64,000 nt of DNA, taken from contig JAIVFH010000060.1 of assembly GCA_025765595.1 (NCBI GenBank), forward strand, positions 1 to 64,000. The letters are read 5' to 3'. Shown in pieces: positions 33,367 to 45,169 of the stretch (within the stretch, counting starts at the first letter, position 1; each line of letters starts with the position of its first letter). The notes below the pieces were generated by a model. That model was given only the letters and a program-made list of their open reading frames with translations. It was not told the origin of the DNA and searched no databases. The stretch comes from Obelidium mucronatum. Taxonomy: Eukaryota > Chytridiomycota > Chytridiomycetes > Chytridiales > Chytriomycetaceae. The position numbers and the translations under genes were made by a program.

Positions 33367-36235
33367 TTAGTTTACATCGTGATCAACAGCAACAGCCACT
33401 GCAGGCCCTTTTGTGTCAAGGCTTGGATGATTGGTCGGAATTACCGCATCGTTTCCTGGTACAACATTTGAGGCTGTCAGTCCATCCACCTGACCAGCCA
33501 ACAACGCCTGCTTCTGCGCCCTCTCTGTGTCAGTCATATAGTAATTCCCACTCCGACCAGTAATATCATTTGTAGAATCCTGCAAGCCATCAGCGAGATC
33601 ATTTGTTCCCATTCCAGCAATTTCAAGATTTTCAAGCTCATAGACGGTATCCACAATTTCGTCGTTTGACATTTCTTCAATTTCTTTTACACTGAAAGGG
33701 ATTTGCCCCCGTTCTGAAAGCTCAATCAGACCAATTTTTATATCTTGCACGGGTGTTGCATTCTGCTTGAGGGGATTGTTGTTTTCCGCCGAATAATCAA
33801 TTGCTGCCTGACGGAATTTGTTGATGAATCCGGCGACTCCATGACTGCCAATGGTGGGTTCGTTACTAAATTCTTAAAAGAAGCTAAAAATAATACATAC
33901 GTGCGGCTTTCTAGTCGTTGTTTTGCCACTAAATTGGCTTGGTAGAGCTTCGTATACTCTTGGGAAACTTGAGAAAAGTTTTGTTGAGGGCGAGCTAAGG
34001 GGGTCTGTGTGAGCGCGGAGGTAAAACGAAAACAGCGGTCGCACTTACAATCCATATCACGAATGGAATATTTTGCAGCTTGGTTGACTGTCACATTGCC
34101 CACACCTGCCAGCGCCGTTACATTATGCAAAACTTCCTTTGCTGAGTTGGCGACAACAATAACTTTGTTACTTGCAGCACCCTGATTACTAATGAATTGC
34201 TTCACTTTTTGAGTTTCGACCTTATAGATATTTTTCAGTATTTATTACATGATGAAATAGATGGTGAAAAAAAGCGTGATTTTTCACCTTATTGCGCCCA
34301 GCCAATAACCCATCACACAGAACTACAGCATTATCGGCAGATGGAACTCCATTTGCCACCATATCTGCTGCAGATACAATAGAAATATCTTTTTCAGCTA
34401 CTCCTTGATTAACCATTCCTTGCCGAATTTGGTTCGCATTATCTTTTTGATTAGCATCCCTGTTTGAGTCTTGCGGGTGAATAGGGAACGATTCCCAAGA
34501 ATCTGTCAATTAAAAGTTACCCGTAAACAATAACCGTCTTTCCGTCGACTTTGAAAGGTTTCATGCGCAGTTTTTCGATCCCTTCAACGGTCTGAGCTTT
34601 CCCATTGTTGCGAGCCAATTCTTTATTTGTAACCTCAATTTGTTTCCGCAATTCGTTGTTCCTTTCTATAAGTTGATCTCTAGTCAAGAGAAAACCTGGT
34701 TTTTTTAGTTGTTTTAAATATTCAATGTTGTGCCGGTATGGTTGGAGATATAAATAACATACTGGTCTCAGAAACCACGGACTCTCCGTTGTTGATTTGA
34801 TTCAAAGCCATCTCTCCTTGCTCCAACAAATAATTTGTCGATTTCGTATAGGGAGCTTCCGGCCGGTTATCAAAACCAAGTTTTGTCGAATCAGAATTGG
34901 AGACAAAAATCGGTTTCCCCAACGTGATGGCGGCGAAATGTTCGGCTCCACAGTTTTTGGATCTTCCATACTTTTCAGAATGGAAGGCAAAGACGACTTT
35001 ACTGTTTTGGACAGACTGGGCCATTGTTTCGGGGATGCTCTCGTGCATGTTTCGGAAATCCAAAAAGACTCTTTTTCCTTCTTTTTGAGCGGCAAGAGCA
35101 AATTCACGGGCTTCTGCTGCGTGTTCCCAACTGGTTGTTGTTTGTTTATGTTTCGTTTAGTATGGAGATACACTTAACACCAAAAAAAGGCCTTACTCAT
35201 AACTGACAAAATAGTCATATTCTTGATGCTGTGCGACAGCTTGGGGATCTATTCAGGGATGGTTTTTTTTTAAAAAAAAATCGCTATTGACATCTTTACA
35301 AACTCAAATCTTCAGCGAGCATTTGCCGCATTTCTCCACACGCCTGTTCTGCATTGTCTTTAATGGCTTGAGCATCTGCATCAAGTGGAACTTGGATAAA
35401 CAATCGATCAAAGTTTTGGTCCAGGTCTGCTACGGCTTGGGCATTGGCTCCTTGGATATCGACCCCTCCCCACGAGTTGGCAGTTCCGACGTGCACGGCA
35501 GTGAAGCGGTCAGTGTGTTGAGCATGAATACCAATGAACTCTTGATTTCTCTGGAGAAAGTCGTTATTAGTAAAATAGAAGTTCCACATGAATATCACAC
35601 GGCGGAATGATCCCGAAAGTAGAAAATGTTACGTCGCCTACGGCGAAAAAGACAGCAAAAGAATATAGCGCCTTCGGCAGTGTGGCAGACGGACATAAAA
35701 GTACCAAAGCTTCATTGGACTCTATAAACATAGTGGGACAACCTTTAACTGCATCATACGTGGCTAGATCTGCGCCAGTCAACTCTACAAAACGAAGTGT
35801 AAATTGATATTGCAAAATAGGATGGGGTTCGAAGACACTGACGGGCAGGATCCAACTTTTTAGCCATTGCGTCCTTCACATTTTGGCTGAGGGATGTTGA
35901 GTTGTATACAATGACGCCCATTTCTTCCAAGAGTTTTGTAGTGCTGTCTGCGAATTGCTCATCCATCGAGTTCTCTCCTGGTTTATACCTGAGTATCAAA
36001 GTAATTAATGGAGTAGGGGCCAATGGCGCCAGGGAGTAGGCGAAACACACCCGCCAACAATCAGAACCGGGACCTTCTTTGTTTTAGTTTCTGCAGAAAC
36101 AATATCTGCTAGTGTCTCTTGGTACGGAACCGACATGTCTGTCTGCACCTGCCGCAGAATTGCATTTGATCTCTGTTTGTAGGCGGCTTCTTTTGCGGCC
36201 TTTTCCTTCGCGGCGGCCTTTTTCCCAGAGAACAT
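33367..36235 (-). CDS. Multidomain protein with a central TIR domain
   Basis: About ten exons (36235-36051, 35988-35705, 35550-35304, 35248-35197, 35130-34763, 34695-34521, 34502-34288, 34220-34049, 33994-33901, 33865-33367). A Lys/Ala-rich N-terminus leads to a Rossmann-like strand (VPVLIVGGYKPGE) and an alpha/beta region (FIGIHAQHTDRFTAVHVG). A TIR domain spliced across three exons follows: YDYFVSYDWEHAAEA, GKRVFLDFRNM, VVFAFHSEKYGRSKNC, then GAEHFAAITLGKPIFV. The Glu after Cys (CGAE) sits where the catalytic Glu of NAD-cleaving TIRs lies. A second Rossmann-like region (TVIVY, VVLCDGLLAG, KVIVVANS) and a long unknown tail follow. One extra base is needed near 35848, and exon 6/7 needs an 18-nt intron plus one extra G. 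The flanking domains are not recognised. Confidence 0.6.
35551..35704 (-). other. Long intron carrying GC-palindrome repeat
   Basis: This 154-nt intron of the TIR gene (GTACTT...CTCCAG) is about twice the local norm. It contains ACTGCCGAAGGCG and TTCGCCGTAGGCG, each holding an inverted GC core, and ACTTTCGGGAT. The same three elements, in a rotated order, fill the long intron at 44386-44593. Confidence 0.6.
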
Positions 36236-36381
36236 GGTGATATTGGGCTGATCTCGGGCTGTTTTTTTGGCTCTGGTTGTGTTTTAATCAAAAGAAGAGG
36301 CCACTTTGGGTGACACAAGAAGCGGTAGCAAGCACACAATTGCAAAATTGCAAAAATTGATCGAAAACCAAATTAATCAAA

Positions 36382-38474
36382 ATGCCGCCGCTGCCACCCC
36401 TCGCGCCCGATGCACAGCGCGCCCTGCGCCAGGCGATGCAGACGTACGCCAGGGACAAGCGGCGCATCCTCGGGCTGCCGTTTCTCCTCGCTGACAAGGG
36501 GCGGCTCTGCGGTATCGACCACGTGTTCGATGTTAGGGCAGTGCAAGACAAGGAACACACCGGTGCCCTGGGCGAAGTGTGCGAAACACTGGCGGAACTC
36601 GCCTCCGAGCCGCTTCCTCCAATCGGCGCCATTCGCCGCAAGGCGCTGCAAGAGGCGGTTGTCCTGGACCAATCGGCATCCGGTGTTGATTGGGCACAAG
36701 CCCTCATATCACGGTAAGACACGTCTAAGTGTCTTGAAAGTCTACACCAAGCTAACAACGATATGATGATATCTACTGGTAAGGGACTTTAACCCTCTGG
36801 TGACCCTGGAAGCTTCCTTCGAATGGACGGAACTTGATGAATTGAGCGATGTCCCACGACACCTAAAACGTCTAGACGCCATCCCGCTTCAAATCGACTT
36901 GATTATTGAGAATTTGATCGCTGCAATTGGAAATGGCCTGACGTTGGATAAGGTGTCTGCGGACCGTCTCCTTAAACTTTGTGCCAACTTGGCCGCTCAA
37001 GATCCATCTACGTCGCTACTCGGAATCACCAAGTATGCCCAACCATTTCCTACCAGCATGGTCGATCTTTCTGAGATTCGTGCATCTGTTCAGGAAGCCG
37101 TCCAGCGTGCTTTGGATGCGCTTGGCAAGTTGTCAGAATTTCTATCGACGTCGTATCTTCCAAAGGCAAGAGATACTCCTGGTATTTATGGACTACCTGG
37201 CTACGAAGAGGTTTTTTCTGCAGTTTTTGCAAAGTACCATTATCCAGCGTTATTAACAAGGATCCCTTTATTGAAGGCCTATGAAAACTACATTCACGAA
37301 TACACCTTCACCAAGTCGACGGCCTTACGGATCCACGACCTTGGACTTTCAGAAATTTCAAGAATCGAGCGAGAAATGAGTCTGATTATTGAGTCTTTGG
37401 GTGAGACTGGAACCGTTCAGGATTTCGCCGGTCGTTTGAGAGACAGGCAACAGTTTCCACAGTTGTTTGAAGCCAGTTCTGAAGAAGCTTTTTTGAAATT
37501 CACCAAGCTTTGTGCCTCTGCTTTCGAAGCCACCAGAACTGAATTCACCTTTCTTGGTATTGGGTAAGAAAGGATTTTACCCATCTTTTCTGTTCTATTT
37601 TGATGGATACTGAAAGCTATTTATTAGTCACGGACCTGTAAAAATGCTTCCCGTGGTTGCCGTTGCTTCAGAATTCGAAGACACTGCACCAGTTGCTTTT
37701 GTCAAATATGCACCCAGCAGATTTCCATCTCATCACGCATTTGAAATCAATGCCAAGAAACTTACACAAGGACCAAGCCATCAATGGGAAGCAATTATTT
37801 TGAACCTGTTTTATCCGGGCGAATAGTGAGTACAATTTTCAAATGGGAAGAGGGTCTCAACACTTATCGTCCAAAACTACTCACAACTGCCTTTTTTTTG
37901 TCTTTAAACATTCAGCCATCAATATCAAAACGCCTTCACCTGGAGTGAATTCGATCTTTTCGGAGAAGTAGAGTACAAAACCAAGCGTTGCCAAGGATGG
38001 GCGCACTACGCTGAAACCTGCGGTAAAGAACTCGGCTTCTACGCCGACCCTCTGCAACACTTTGGACACTTGGAACGCCAACTCCTCAACGCCGTGCTCA
38101 TGGTCGTCGATACAGGCATTCACACAATGGGCTGGACAGTCGAAAAGTCAGTCAACTTTATCCAAACCTTTTCAGCATACACTGCGAACGAGGCGGAGGC
38201 AAGAGAACTCGTGTTTCAATGCTGTGAGTCGCCTGGCAAGGCTTTGGCGCCTAAAATGGGAGAATTGAGGATTCGGAACTTGCGGAATGAGATTGAGAAG
38301 GAGTTTGATTTTGGTTTGAACTGTTTGGTCAAGATGGGATTCAACCAGACTGTTTCCGAGACTGAATTCTTTCGCCGTTCTTTTAATGGTAAGGGGGATG
38401 AAGCCAGCGTGGATATCATGGAATATGCGATCGACTTTAGAGTTCGGCAATGGAGAGACAAGAGGGATAATTGA
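36382..38474 (+). CDS. DUF885 family protein lacking metal ligands (probable pseudoenzyme)
   Basis: Exons 36382-36713, 36784-37563, 37628-37825 and 37916-38474 give 622 residues with no frame break. Family blocks are RDTPGIYGLPGY, GWAHYAETCGKELGFYADPL, LMVVDTGIHTMGWTVEKSV and SPGKALAPKMGELRIRNLR, matching DUF885 (PF05960), a predicted metallopeptidase family. In active-type members these surround HEAxPGHHLQ and VEGWALYAE. Here the first reads NLFYPGEYHQ and the second RCQGWAHYAE, so both His, the adjacent Glu and the downstream Glu ligand are changed. A structural, binding or regulatory role is therefore more likely than peptidase activity. No signal peptide is seen. Confidence 0.75.
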
Positions 38475-38661
38475 TTGTAAGAAGCAGTTTTTCTAAATTT
38501 CTTTTTCCCTTTAACGCGCTTTCAGAAGCCCTGCTGTTGCAAATAAAAACTTTGTGTCTCAATCTTATTTTTTGGCAAGTTAATTAATTAAAATTTTACA
38601 AAAAACTATCTGTTTTATCTACTAATATAATTATGGTTGTTCTTCTCCTTCGTGGGGTACT

Positions 38662-39538
38662 TAAATTGTGAAAAGCATAACGAAACCAGTTACAAGGGCT
38701 ACAGTTTGGAACCCATAGATTCCAAACCTGGGAGCAGCGGCACTTGTTTGTGCAAGATGCTTCAATCCATTGCCTGATTGATCGCCAAATAGTGTAACAT
38801 TGTAAGAGATTCCACGGTTGACGCATTTCAAAGGTACACCTTCACTTGATAACGGCCCGGTTGCATATAGATAGCTAATTATTTTTTAAAATAATTATAC
38901 AGTCAGAAAATTAAAGGAATGGTTGAGTCCTCACGTTGCGTTTCGTGTTGTTAAAGCCACAGATACCATTGGCGGGTCTGCAAAAGGATTAGTCATTACC
39001 GGATGGGCGAAAAAATACTAACCCGTATTCAGTGGAATTTGGTTAGATGATGGATTCAGTGGTCGAGTAAACACTGCATGGATTGTTTTTGTGATTTCGT
39101 TGTAGTCTGGAGAGAAGTCGAACCGTTAACCAACAAAAAAAGTGCCCACACACCCATCTTCCACAAACATGAGGCCGTATAATTTACAACAGTTTCAGGA
39201 TCCATTAAAGGGTCTACAACTTCCCCAAAAGATCCTCCCAGCATAAATCTTCCTGATCCATGAACAAATTTGATTCCGGCCGTCTGTTGGTTCGGCATAG
39301 CCAAGTAAAGCTCAGCTCCAAAGTAGGAAGGACTCGCTGGATCAGCGATTCCAAATCCGATCCACGATTGTTTGGCAGGAAGGGTTCCTGACATTGTTAT
39401 GGTTGCAGTTTTCCCATCGGGGTTTAGCTTTGCGTCGAAATACAGTCCCAGCTTTTCAGGATCTTGATACTGAGCGAAAACAGATGGAATAAACGCGAGA
39501 AATAGAAGGCCGAGTGCACCCTGAAGAGCGAATCTCAT
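38662..39538 (-). CDS. Secreted GPI-anchored DOMON-domain protein
   Basis: Exons 39538-39169, 39106-39023, 38977-38935 and 38874-38662 splice in frame to about 235 residues. A signal peptide (MRFALQGALGLLFLAFIPSVFA) precedes a beta-rich domain with the DOMON pattern SWIGFGIADPASPSYFGAEL. A later part (YYNEITKTIHAVFTRPLNP) matches the DOMON closing strands, where a heme-coordinating residue often lies. The C-terminus ends in a short spacer and hydrophobic tail (FQTVALVTGFVMLFTI), typical of a GPI-attachment signal. DOMON domains bind heme or sugar in extracellular redox systems; ligand residues were not confirmed. Confidence 0.65.
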
Positions 39539-39730
39539 TTTTTTTATATATATTTCTCCTTTGTCGGTGATTTACACTATCATTCTTCTGCTATCATTTA
39601 TTAGATCACATTTCATGCTTAAGAACTCAAATAGAAAGAGCAGTGAATGAATGGCTTCGAACCAGCAGTATTGTCAGTTGGTGAACAAAATCATCAAAAC
39701 AAATCGTGTCACCCTTGACGAAATCCCACC

Positions 39731-41105
39731 ATGATGCGATCAGCCTCGAACACATCAGCCGTACCGTCTTCAACAGGAAGAACGCGAAAACCAGTGAATT
39801 ACACCGAATTGGGCGCCAGTGGGCCTGCTTTACCCCAACAAACACTTTACCCGCCTGCCAAACAGGACCATATCACACAACAGGCATCAGCAGCTTCCCA
39901 ACCAGCTCTCGTGTCTCATCCTGATAAAACTCCGGTAAAATCAGCTTATTCGGAGAGTATTTCGCGTTTCGCGCCTCCACCTCGACGCGTTCAGGTTCTT
40001 CCGATCCCTGGACCCTCCCCAAGTATACCCCAAGCTGCCCCAGCAGCTTTGAATGTGCCATTAAAAGCAATCAGTTCACCTATCAATGCAGCTGCTCCTT
40101 CAGTAATGTCGAGTTCAAATGGAGTCTCAGAACGACCAAAGCCTCTTGGAGCGAGAAAAATGACCACAGATGCCGATCTGTCCTGGAAAGGTGCCGTTTG
40201 ATGTTTTTGCACAACCTGCTTCGAGTACATTGTGCCTGACAACTCTCGTACTGATAATTATCGTATCATAGAGCTGTATGAAGATTTGTACGAAAAATCA
40301 TGCGCACTCGAACACGATCAAGCCTTACGAATCCAGGAACTCAAAAGAACAGTCAGTGAATTGGAATTCCAGGTTGTCAACTTGCAGAAACAGCTTATTG
40401 AGAGCAGCAACAACAGTAGAAAAGAAGCTGTACCTCGTTCAGAAAGTAATGATAGCTTGAAGGAAAACCGGGATAATGATTTATCAAGGGATTTGGATGC
40501 AAGTGTTGCTGAAGTCCAAGTGAGTTGGAAAATAATTCACAATCATCTTTTAAGGACTGATGAAACATTGAATTCTACAGGAGCTTTCGTGCAAGATCAA
40601 AAAAGCCCTCAATATTACAGTCAAGCCAGCATCTACAACTCAACCAACAACGATCGACTCCGAACCTAGTGCCTCCTTCAAAACTTCTTCCTCATCCACT
40701 GCCAAAGCTCCTGCTGTAAAAGTGGAACCGTTAAAACACATAAGCACCGCCACACAACCTGAAAAGACTGCAAGTGGTCAAGTCAACCACCAACTTGGGA
40801 CTCCAATCCAGTTGGTTCAAGACACGCCAATCCCACACATTTTACTCAACACGAAGCCGGATCACAAAATTCTAACTGACAGCATCTCTCAATGTCAACA
40901 ACAACGACAACTACCGTTATCAGACCCCAAACCAGCAACCGCCACCACCCCGTCAGCAAAACAACAAAGCAACACCGCCAAACCCATTGATTTAGGAATT
41001 AAATCCATTGATGAGCAGAACGACAAAGTCGTCCCTGAAAACGGCAAGAAAGAGGGAAGCTTTGAATCCGACCTTTTAAACATCATGAATAGTTTTGGGT
41101 TTTAA
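39731..41105 (+). CDS. Coiled-coil protein with disordered arms
   Basis: Exons 39731-40190, 40272-40519 and 40581-41105 give 410 residues in frame. A Pro/Ser-rich N-terminal 150 residues is followed by a coiled coil (LSWKELYEDLYEKSCALEHD; QELKRTVSELEFQVVNLQKQ), a disordered stretch, and a short conserved-looking C-terminus (SFESDLLNIMNSFGF). No family is recognised. The neighbour on one side is a flagellar protein gene (RIB43A), convergent with it, but this alone does not establish a flagellar role. Confidence 0.6.
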
Positions 41106-41283
41106 AATTCGCAAGGAGTTAGTTAAAACAGCAATAAAGTTTATAAAGCATAACTGTCATCTAATTTGAAAAAGAGTCGGGATGTGTTAATTTCTTTACT
41201 TTCAAATTTGAAAATGACCAAAAAACGATGCAAGCAGGAGAAAAAAAACACGCTGGGAATAAATAATTTTTAGCAGGGGTTAT

Positions 41284-42977
41284 TTAACGCGATGTGGTGT
41301 TGAATTGCCCATGGTATGCATCCGTAGGTGGATTTGTGTACAGAACTTTGTCAATGTAAGTTTGTCTAAAAGCATATGACAGTCAGCCAAAAATTTTCCT
41401 TTCTTGGGCTTCGACTGTACCTGTCACGATCTTCCACCGCCTTTCTTTCATTATCTTTACGCATTTGGAATGCCACTTCTCGCGCCTGGCGATTCTTTTC
41501 TCTTTCAAGAAGAATCAAGGCTCGGTTCTTGCTTGCCTCTTGAAGCGCGTAACGAGCTTCTTCGTTTCTAGCGGCTTCGCGTTTTCGCTGAAGAAAATGC
41601 CAAAAAAAAAATCAATTTGATACAAAGAATCAAGTGTTTAATACCTCATTTTCGTATCGCTGATGCGCTTGCACTTGAAGCACCTCCATCTTTTGCTCCT
41701 TTGTAATTCCTTTGAACAAGTCCACACGAACTCTGCAAGGGAAAACGAAGAAGGGAAATTGTCAATAGAAAATTATGCAGAGGGGAGGCAAGAACTGGAA
41801 ATATCTTTTTTACTCAACTTGTGCCCGCCCTTGATATTTGTCACGTTCGGGGTTTCAGTCAAGAACACGCCATTCACACTGTTTATAATTTCTTGCATGT
41901 TTTGCTGCAGAGTGAGTTCTCGGTCTTCGTATTCTCGTTGTTTTTTGAGTGCCGCCTACAAATCATGGTCAGGATAGGAGAAAGAAGGAAAGAGTCTAAG
42001 CACTGACCAAATGCTGGTTGAATTGGTTATCCATTTTGTTTTGCTCCAATTTCGCATCCTTCATTGCTTGATTCAAGGCTCCAGCTTTCATTGCAATGTT
42101 GTGTTGATACTCTTCATATCGTCTGAATTTTAGGTTACATTATGAACAAATCCAAAACGTTCAATTAAAAAAAATAAAACAGTACCTCTTGGCCTCCGCC
42201 TCTGCTTCCTCTCGTCTCCTCTTTTCCCACATTTCCTTCTCAACCCAAACCCTCATCTGTTCCTTTTGATCCCTCTCCCGCAATTTGGACCCCAAATCCT
42301 CACCCTCAAACTTTTGCATCCCACTCACACCACATCGCGGATCATTGTCTCCAATCCGTGCCGGGAAATCCTTCTTTAAAGCCTGTCGATCATCCAAATC
42401 GAAATCACGCCCTTGCCATGGCTGTTGTTGGGATTCACGGAAATCATTCATATTTTTCAAGTGTGTTCGGCGGGCGAGGGCCGTTTGGTCGTCCATCAAC
42501 GTGAGGATTTGGTTCGTGTAAGTGGAATATTGGTCTGTGACCAGAAATTTTTGAAATAGTCAGAATAGGACTCAATATAATATACCAGCTTATAAATATT
42601 ATGTGCTGTGAAGCGAGGAGGGTGATTGTTTGGTATGTTTACTTACGGTATGCGGCATCTCTTTGACGATCAAATTCATTGATTTCGTTTTTGATTCGAA
42701 GTTGTTCGTCCAAAGCCTTCACGTCAATCTTGAATAATTTTGCAGCAGAGTTATTATTATTGTGTCGATAGTATATATATGTATTGGGGGAGGTGGAATA
42801 GTGTGATGTGTATTGTGAGATTTCCAAGTTTGGGAAAGGTTTTCTGTGTCAACACTATACCCCAAAAATACGCGTCTTTGGATCAAATATTCTCTTTTTT
42901 CTTTCTTCATCCAGCTTCTGACGGCGATTGATGGCTGCTTGTTGTAAGCGATCGATTGGGATTTCGACCTTGTACAT
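41284..42977 (-). CDS. RIB43A: RIB43A-like flagellar doublet microtubule protein
   Basis: Multi-exon coiled-coil protein: 42977-42861, 42728-42647, 42534-42186, 42122-42008 and further exons to 41284. The N-terminus MYKVEIPIDRLQQAAINRRQ, then RIFGIDVKALDEQL, is the RIB43A/RIBC signature. RRKREEA-type charged helices and AALKKQREYEDRELTLQQNM follow, with the C-terminal VDLFKGITKEQKMEVLQ and NTTSR end. RIB43A proteins bind inside doublet microtubules of cilia and flagella near the ribbon protofilaments. In fungi they are expected only where zoospores carry a flagellum. Two introns are long (132 and 112 nt). The acceptor near 41733 is ambiguous by two bases. Confidence 0.85.
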
Positions 42978-43190
42978 TTTATTCCTTTAGACAAGTTTAA
43001 ATTGAGAAACAATGCAGGGACCCAGAAAAAACGAGTGTAAATAATTATTGTTTTCTCTCTCTCTAAAAAAAACGTCCTAAGGAACCAACACAATACGCGA
43101 TCAAAATGCGGATATGCTTTCATGTATGCACAAAACAGAAAAAAAAAAAAAACGAAGGGAATGAGCAACAACAATAAAAAAAACATTTTC

Positions 43191-45107
43191 TCATGGCTCC
43201 ATATCCTCAAAGGCAGCCTCAATCAATTTTTCTAATCGCTCCAAATTGATTTTCGTGCTCACTTCGTACCGCCAATCCGCCTCTTCCACAGTCTTGTTTG
43301 CAACATCACTCACTAAATCATCTTTCCCCCATACTTGATAATACAGTTTTTTTACATGCGGGAAATGATTCCACATGGGCGCTTCCATGGAAACACTCGT
43401 ATTTGGCTGCGTTCCGTACCAAAGGTCGCCATTCCGTTCATAATAATCAATAATAATCGCATGCGCACCTTCCGGTAGAAACGGCAGCAACGTACTCACA
43501 CCCCCACAGGGCGTTATAAATACAGTCGTGCTCTGCAACAGTTCGAGTTGTTCCTTGATGCCCAACTTTTGCCATTCAACGACATCCACCTTGACGCTAG
43601 GGTACCGCGACTTTACCCACGATACGACTTGATTCAAGTTTGAAATGCCTCGGTTCTTTGCCAACCCGCCATCGATATTTTTTTTCAGAGTTTCCGTCTT
43701 GTTTGTAATCACAATGCGGTGGTTCACTGGTGACCGCGACCAATCGATTCCATGGACACTCAAAATCCGGTTTCGGAGGCTATAAAAAAGCGGCTCGTGC
43801 CCTACATTGTGGGATTCCGTAGTTTTGAAAGAATCGAAGCATGTTTCCTCCAACGAGTAATTGATCAAAACAGATGTCCTTGATTGTTCCGCTGTTTGAC
43901 TTTTCTGTCATGTATTCTTCTAGGTTCACGGGATCGTTTGGGGTAAATGCTTTGAAAAACGCGGCGCGGAACTTCTTGTTTAAGGGCCGGTCTGGGAGTG
44001 GGTTGACGGCGTGCATTGCAATCATTTCGGTGCTGTATGCGTTTAAGCGAATCATGCTGTACCAAAGCATTCCCATTTCTTCCCAGAGCAAGTGGCCGAG
44101 GTTGTCGTCGTGGACTGCGAGGTGGAAGATTGCGTGAAGGTTTTTGAGACTTGTTGTTGTTTTCGGGGGAAGTGTGGGCGGGACTTGCTGAAGTTTGGAC
44201 CTATGCTTTCTTTGTAAATGATAAAACCAATCAAAGTGAAAATAACTCACAATAGGACCCCAATCCGTCAATCCTTGAGTAAACCCCGAAAGAGCAACAA
44301 AACCCAAACCCTCTTCCCAGAAATCAAAACGCTCGCCTCTATACATGTCAAACAAGATGGGTTTCCTCTGGGTATCATTCCGCACCTAACAATACAAGAA
44401 TATAGATATGTGAGTAGTCAGGTACGTTCGCACAGTTCCGTTACAAGGAATAGCAGTGATTCGCGAGATACACTATATACCGCCTAGGGCGAATCCTGTG
44501 AAAAACAGAAAATATCCGCTTTTGGCGCCAGGAATTCCGCCTTCGGCAGTAGAAATCCGAAAGTAATAGATAAAAGAAGACACAACAACGCACATAGTAA
44601 TTCCAAGACTTTCCCTCGACATTATAGCAAACATTTTCAAAGACGCAGATACGATCCCTCCTTGCTTCAATCAAATTGTCGTTTCCGGCACATCTGAAAT
44701 GCGAGTATCTCCTTGAATTCTTGCCCATTGCACTGGCACTTTTCGCAGCCGGCGGAGAATGCTGGTTCAGTTTGACGTTGCTGGGATTAGCAATGCGCAC
44801 GCTTCTCTTTGCAAAGTTCTGGTTGTAGGCAAGAAACAGGTCAGGCGGCTGCGCCTTTGCCAGGATGGACAGCTGCTGGTTCTTGCTGACGGGCGGATCA
44901 GTCCGGCTTCAGCGGCTGCAGCTCGTGCGTTGGCGAGGGATGGGCAAAGTCGTCTGGCTGGACGAGGTGGACAACCTGCAGGGTGATGACCAGGAACACC
45001 AGCGCCAGACACAGCCACGAGGCCGCGGACGTCGCCTGGCGCAGCGTGAAGCGGTGCTGGCGGTAGTAGTGCAGCTCGGACTCGCGCTGGCGGAACGGGT
45101 TGGGCAT
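43191..45107 (-). CDS. GT61-type (DUF563) glycosyltransferase, type II membrane protein
   Basis: The N-terminus (MPNPFRQRESELHYYRQHRF) has a cytoplasmic tail and a signal anchor (SWLCLALVFLVITLQVVHLV), as expected for a Golgi enzyme. The luminal part has the DUF563/GT61 features RICVFENVCYNVEGK, AIFHLAVHDDNLGHLLWEE, DQLLVGG and the late block TTVFITPCGGVSTLLPFLPE, followed by GAHAIIIDYY. GT61 enzymes transfer xylose, arabinose or GlcNAc. The start at 45107 needs a frame change near 44900, and another lies near 43830 before GHEPLFYSLRNRIL. The intron 44386-44593 (208 nt) carries a palindromic repeat. The gene is divergent from the small coiled-coil gene at 45170. Confidence 0.7.
44386..44593 (-). 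other. Long intron carrying GC-palindrome repeat
   Basis: This 208-nt intron of the GT61 gene (GTGCGT...GTTAG) contains ACTTTCGGAT, ACTGCCGAAGGCGG and TTCGCCCTAGGCGG on the gene strand. It shares a 13-base identical block and two related blocks with the long intron of the TIR gene. Confidence 0.6.
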
Positions 45108-45169
45108 TGGAGCGGGTTCAGTGCAGGGTGCGAGGGGTCTTTCTAAAAATAATATATTATTACTTGAAT

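Noticed and set aside
34222..36050. SLOG-like nucleotide-sensor fold and a Thoeris-like SLOG-TIR pairing in the TIR protein
   Set aside because: Only a short VLIVGG-type strand supports it; the idea is kept as a test in the finding but not as an annotation.
39651..39680. TTCGAACC-type T-loop resemblance suggesting a tRNA
   Set aside because: No acceptor stem, D-loop or anticodon arm can be folded around it.
42719..43222. 167-codon minus-strand ORF
   Set aside because: It spans the RIB43A first exon, its intron and AT-rich upstream DNA in another frame.
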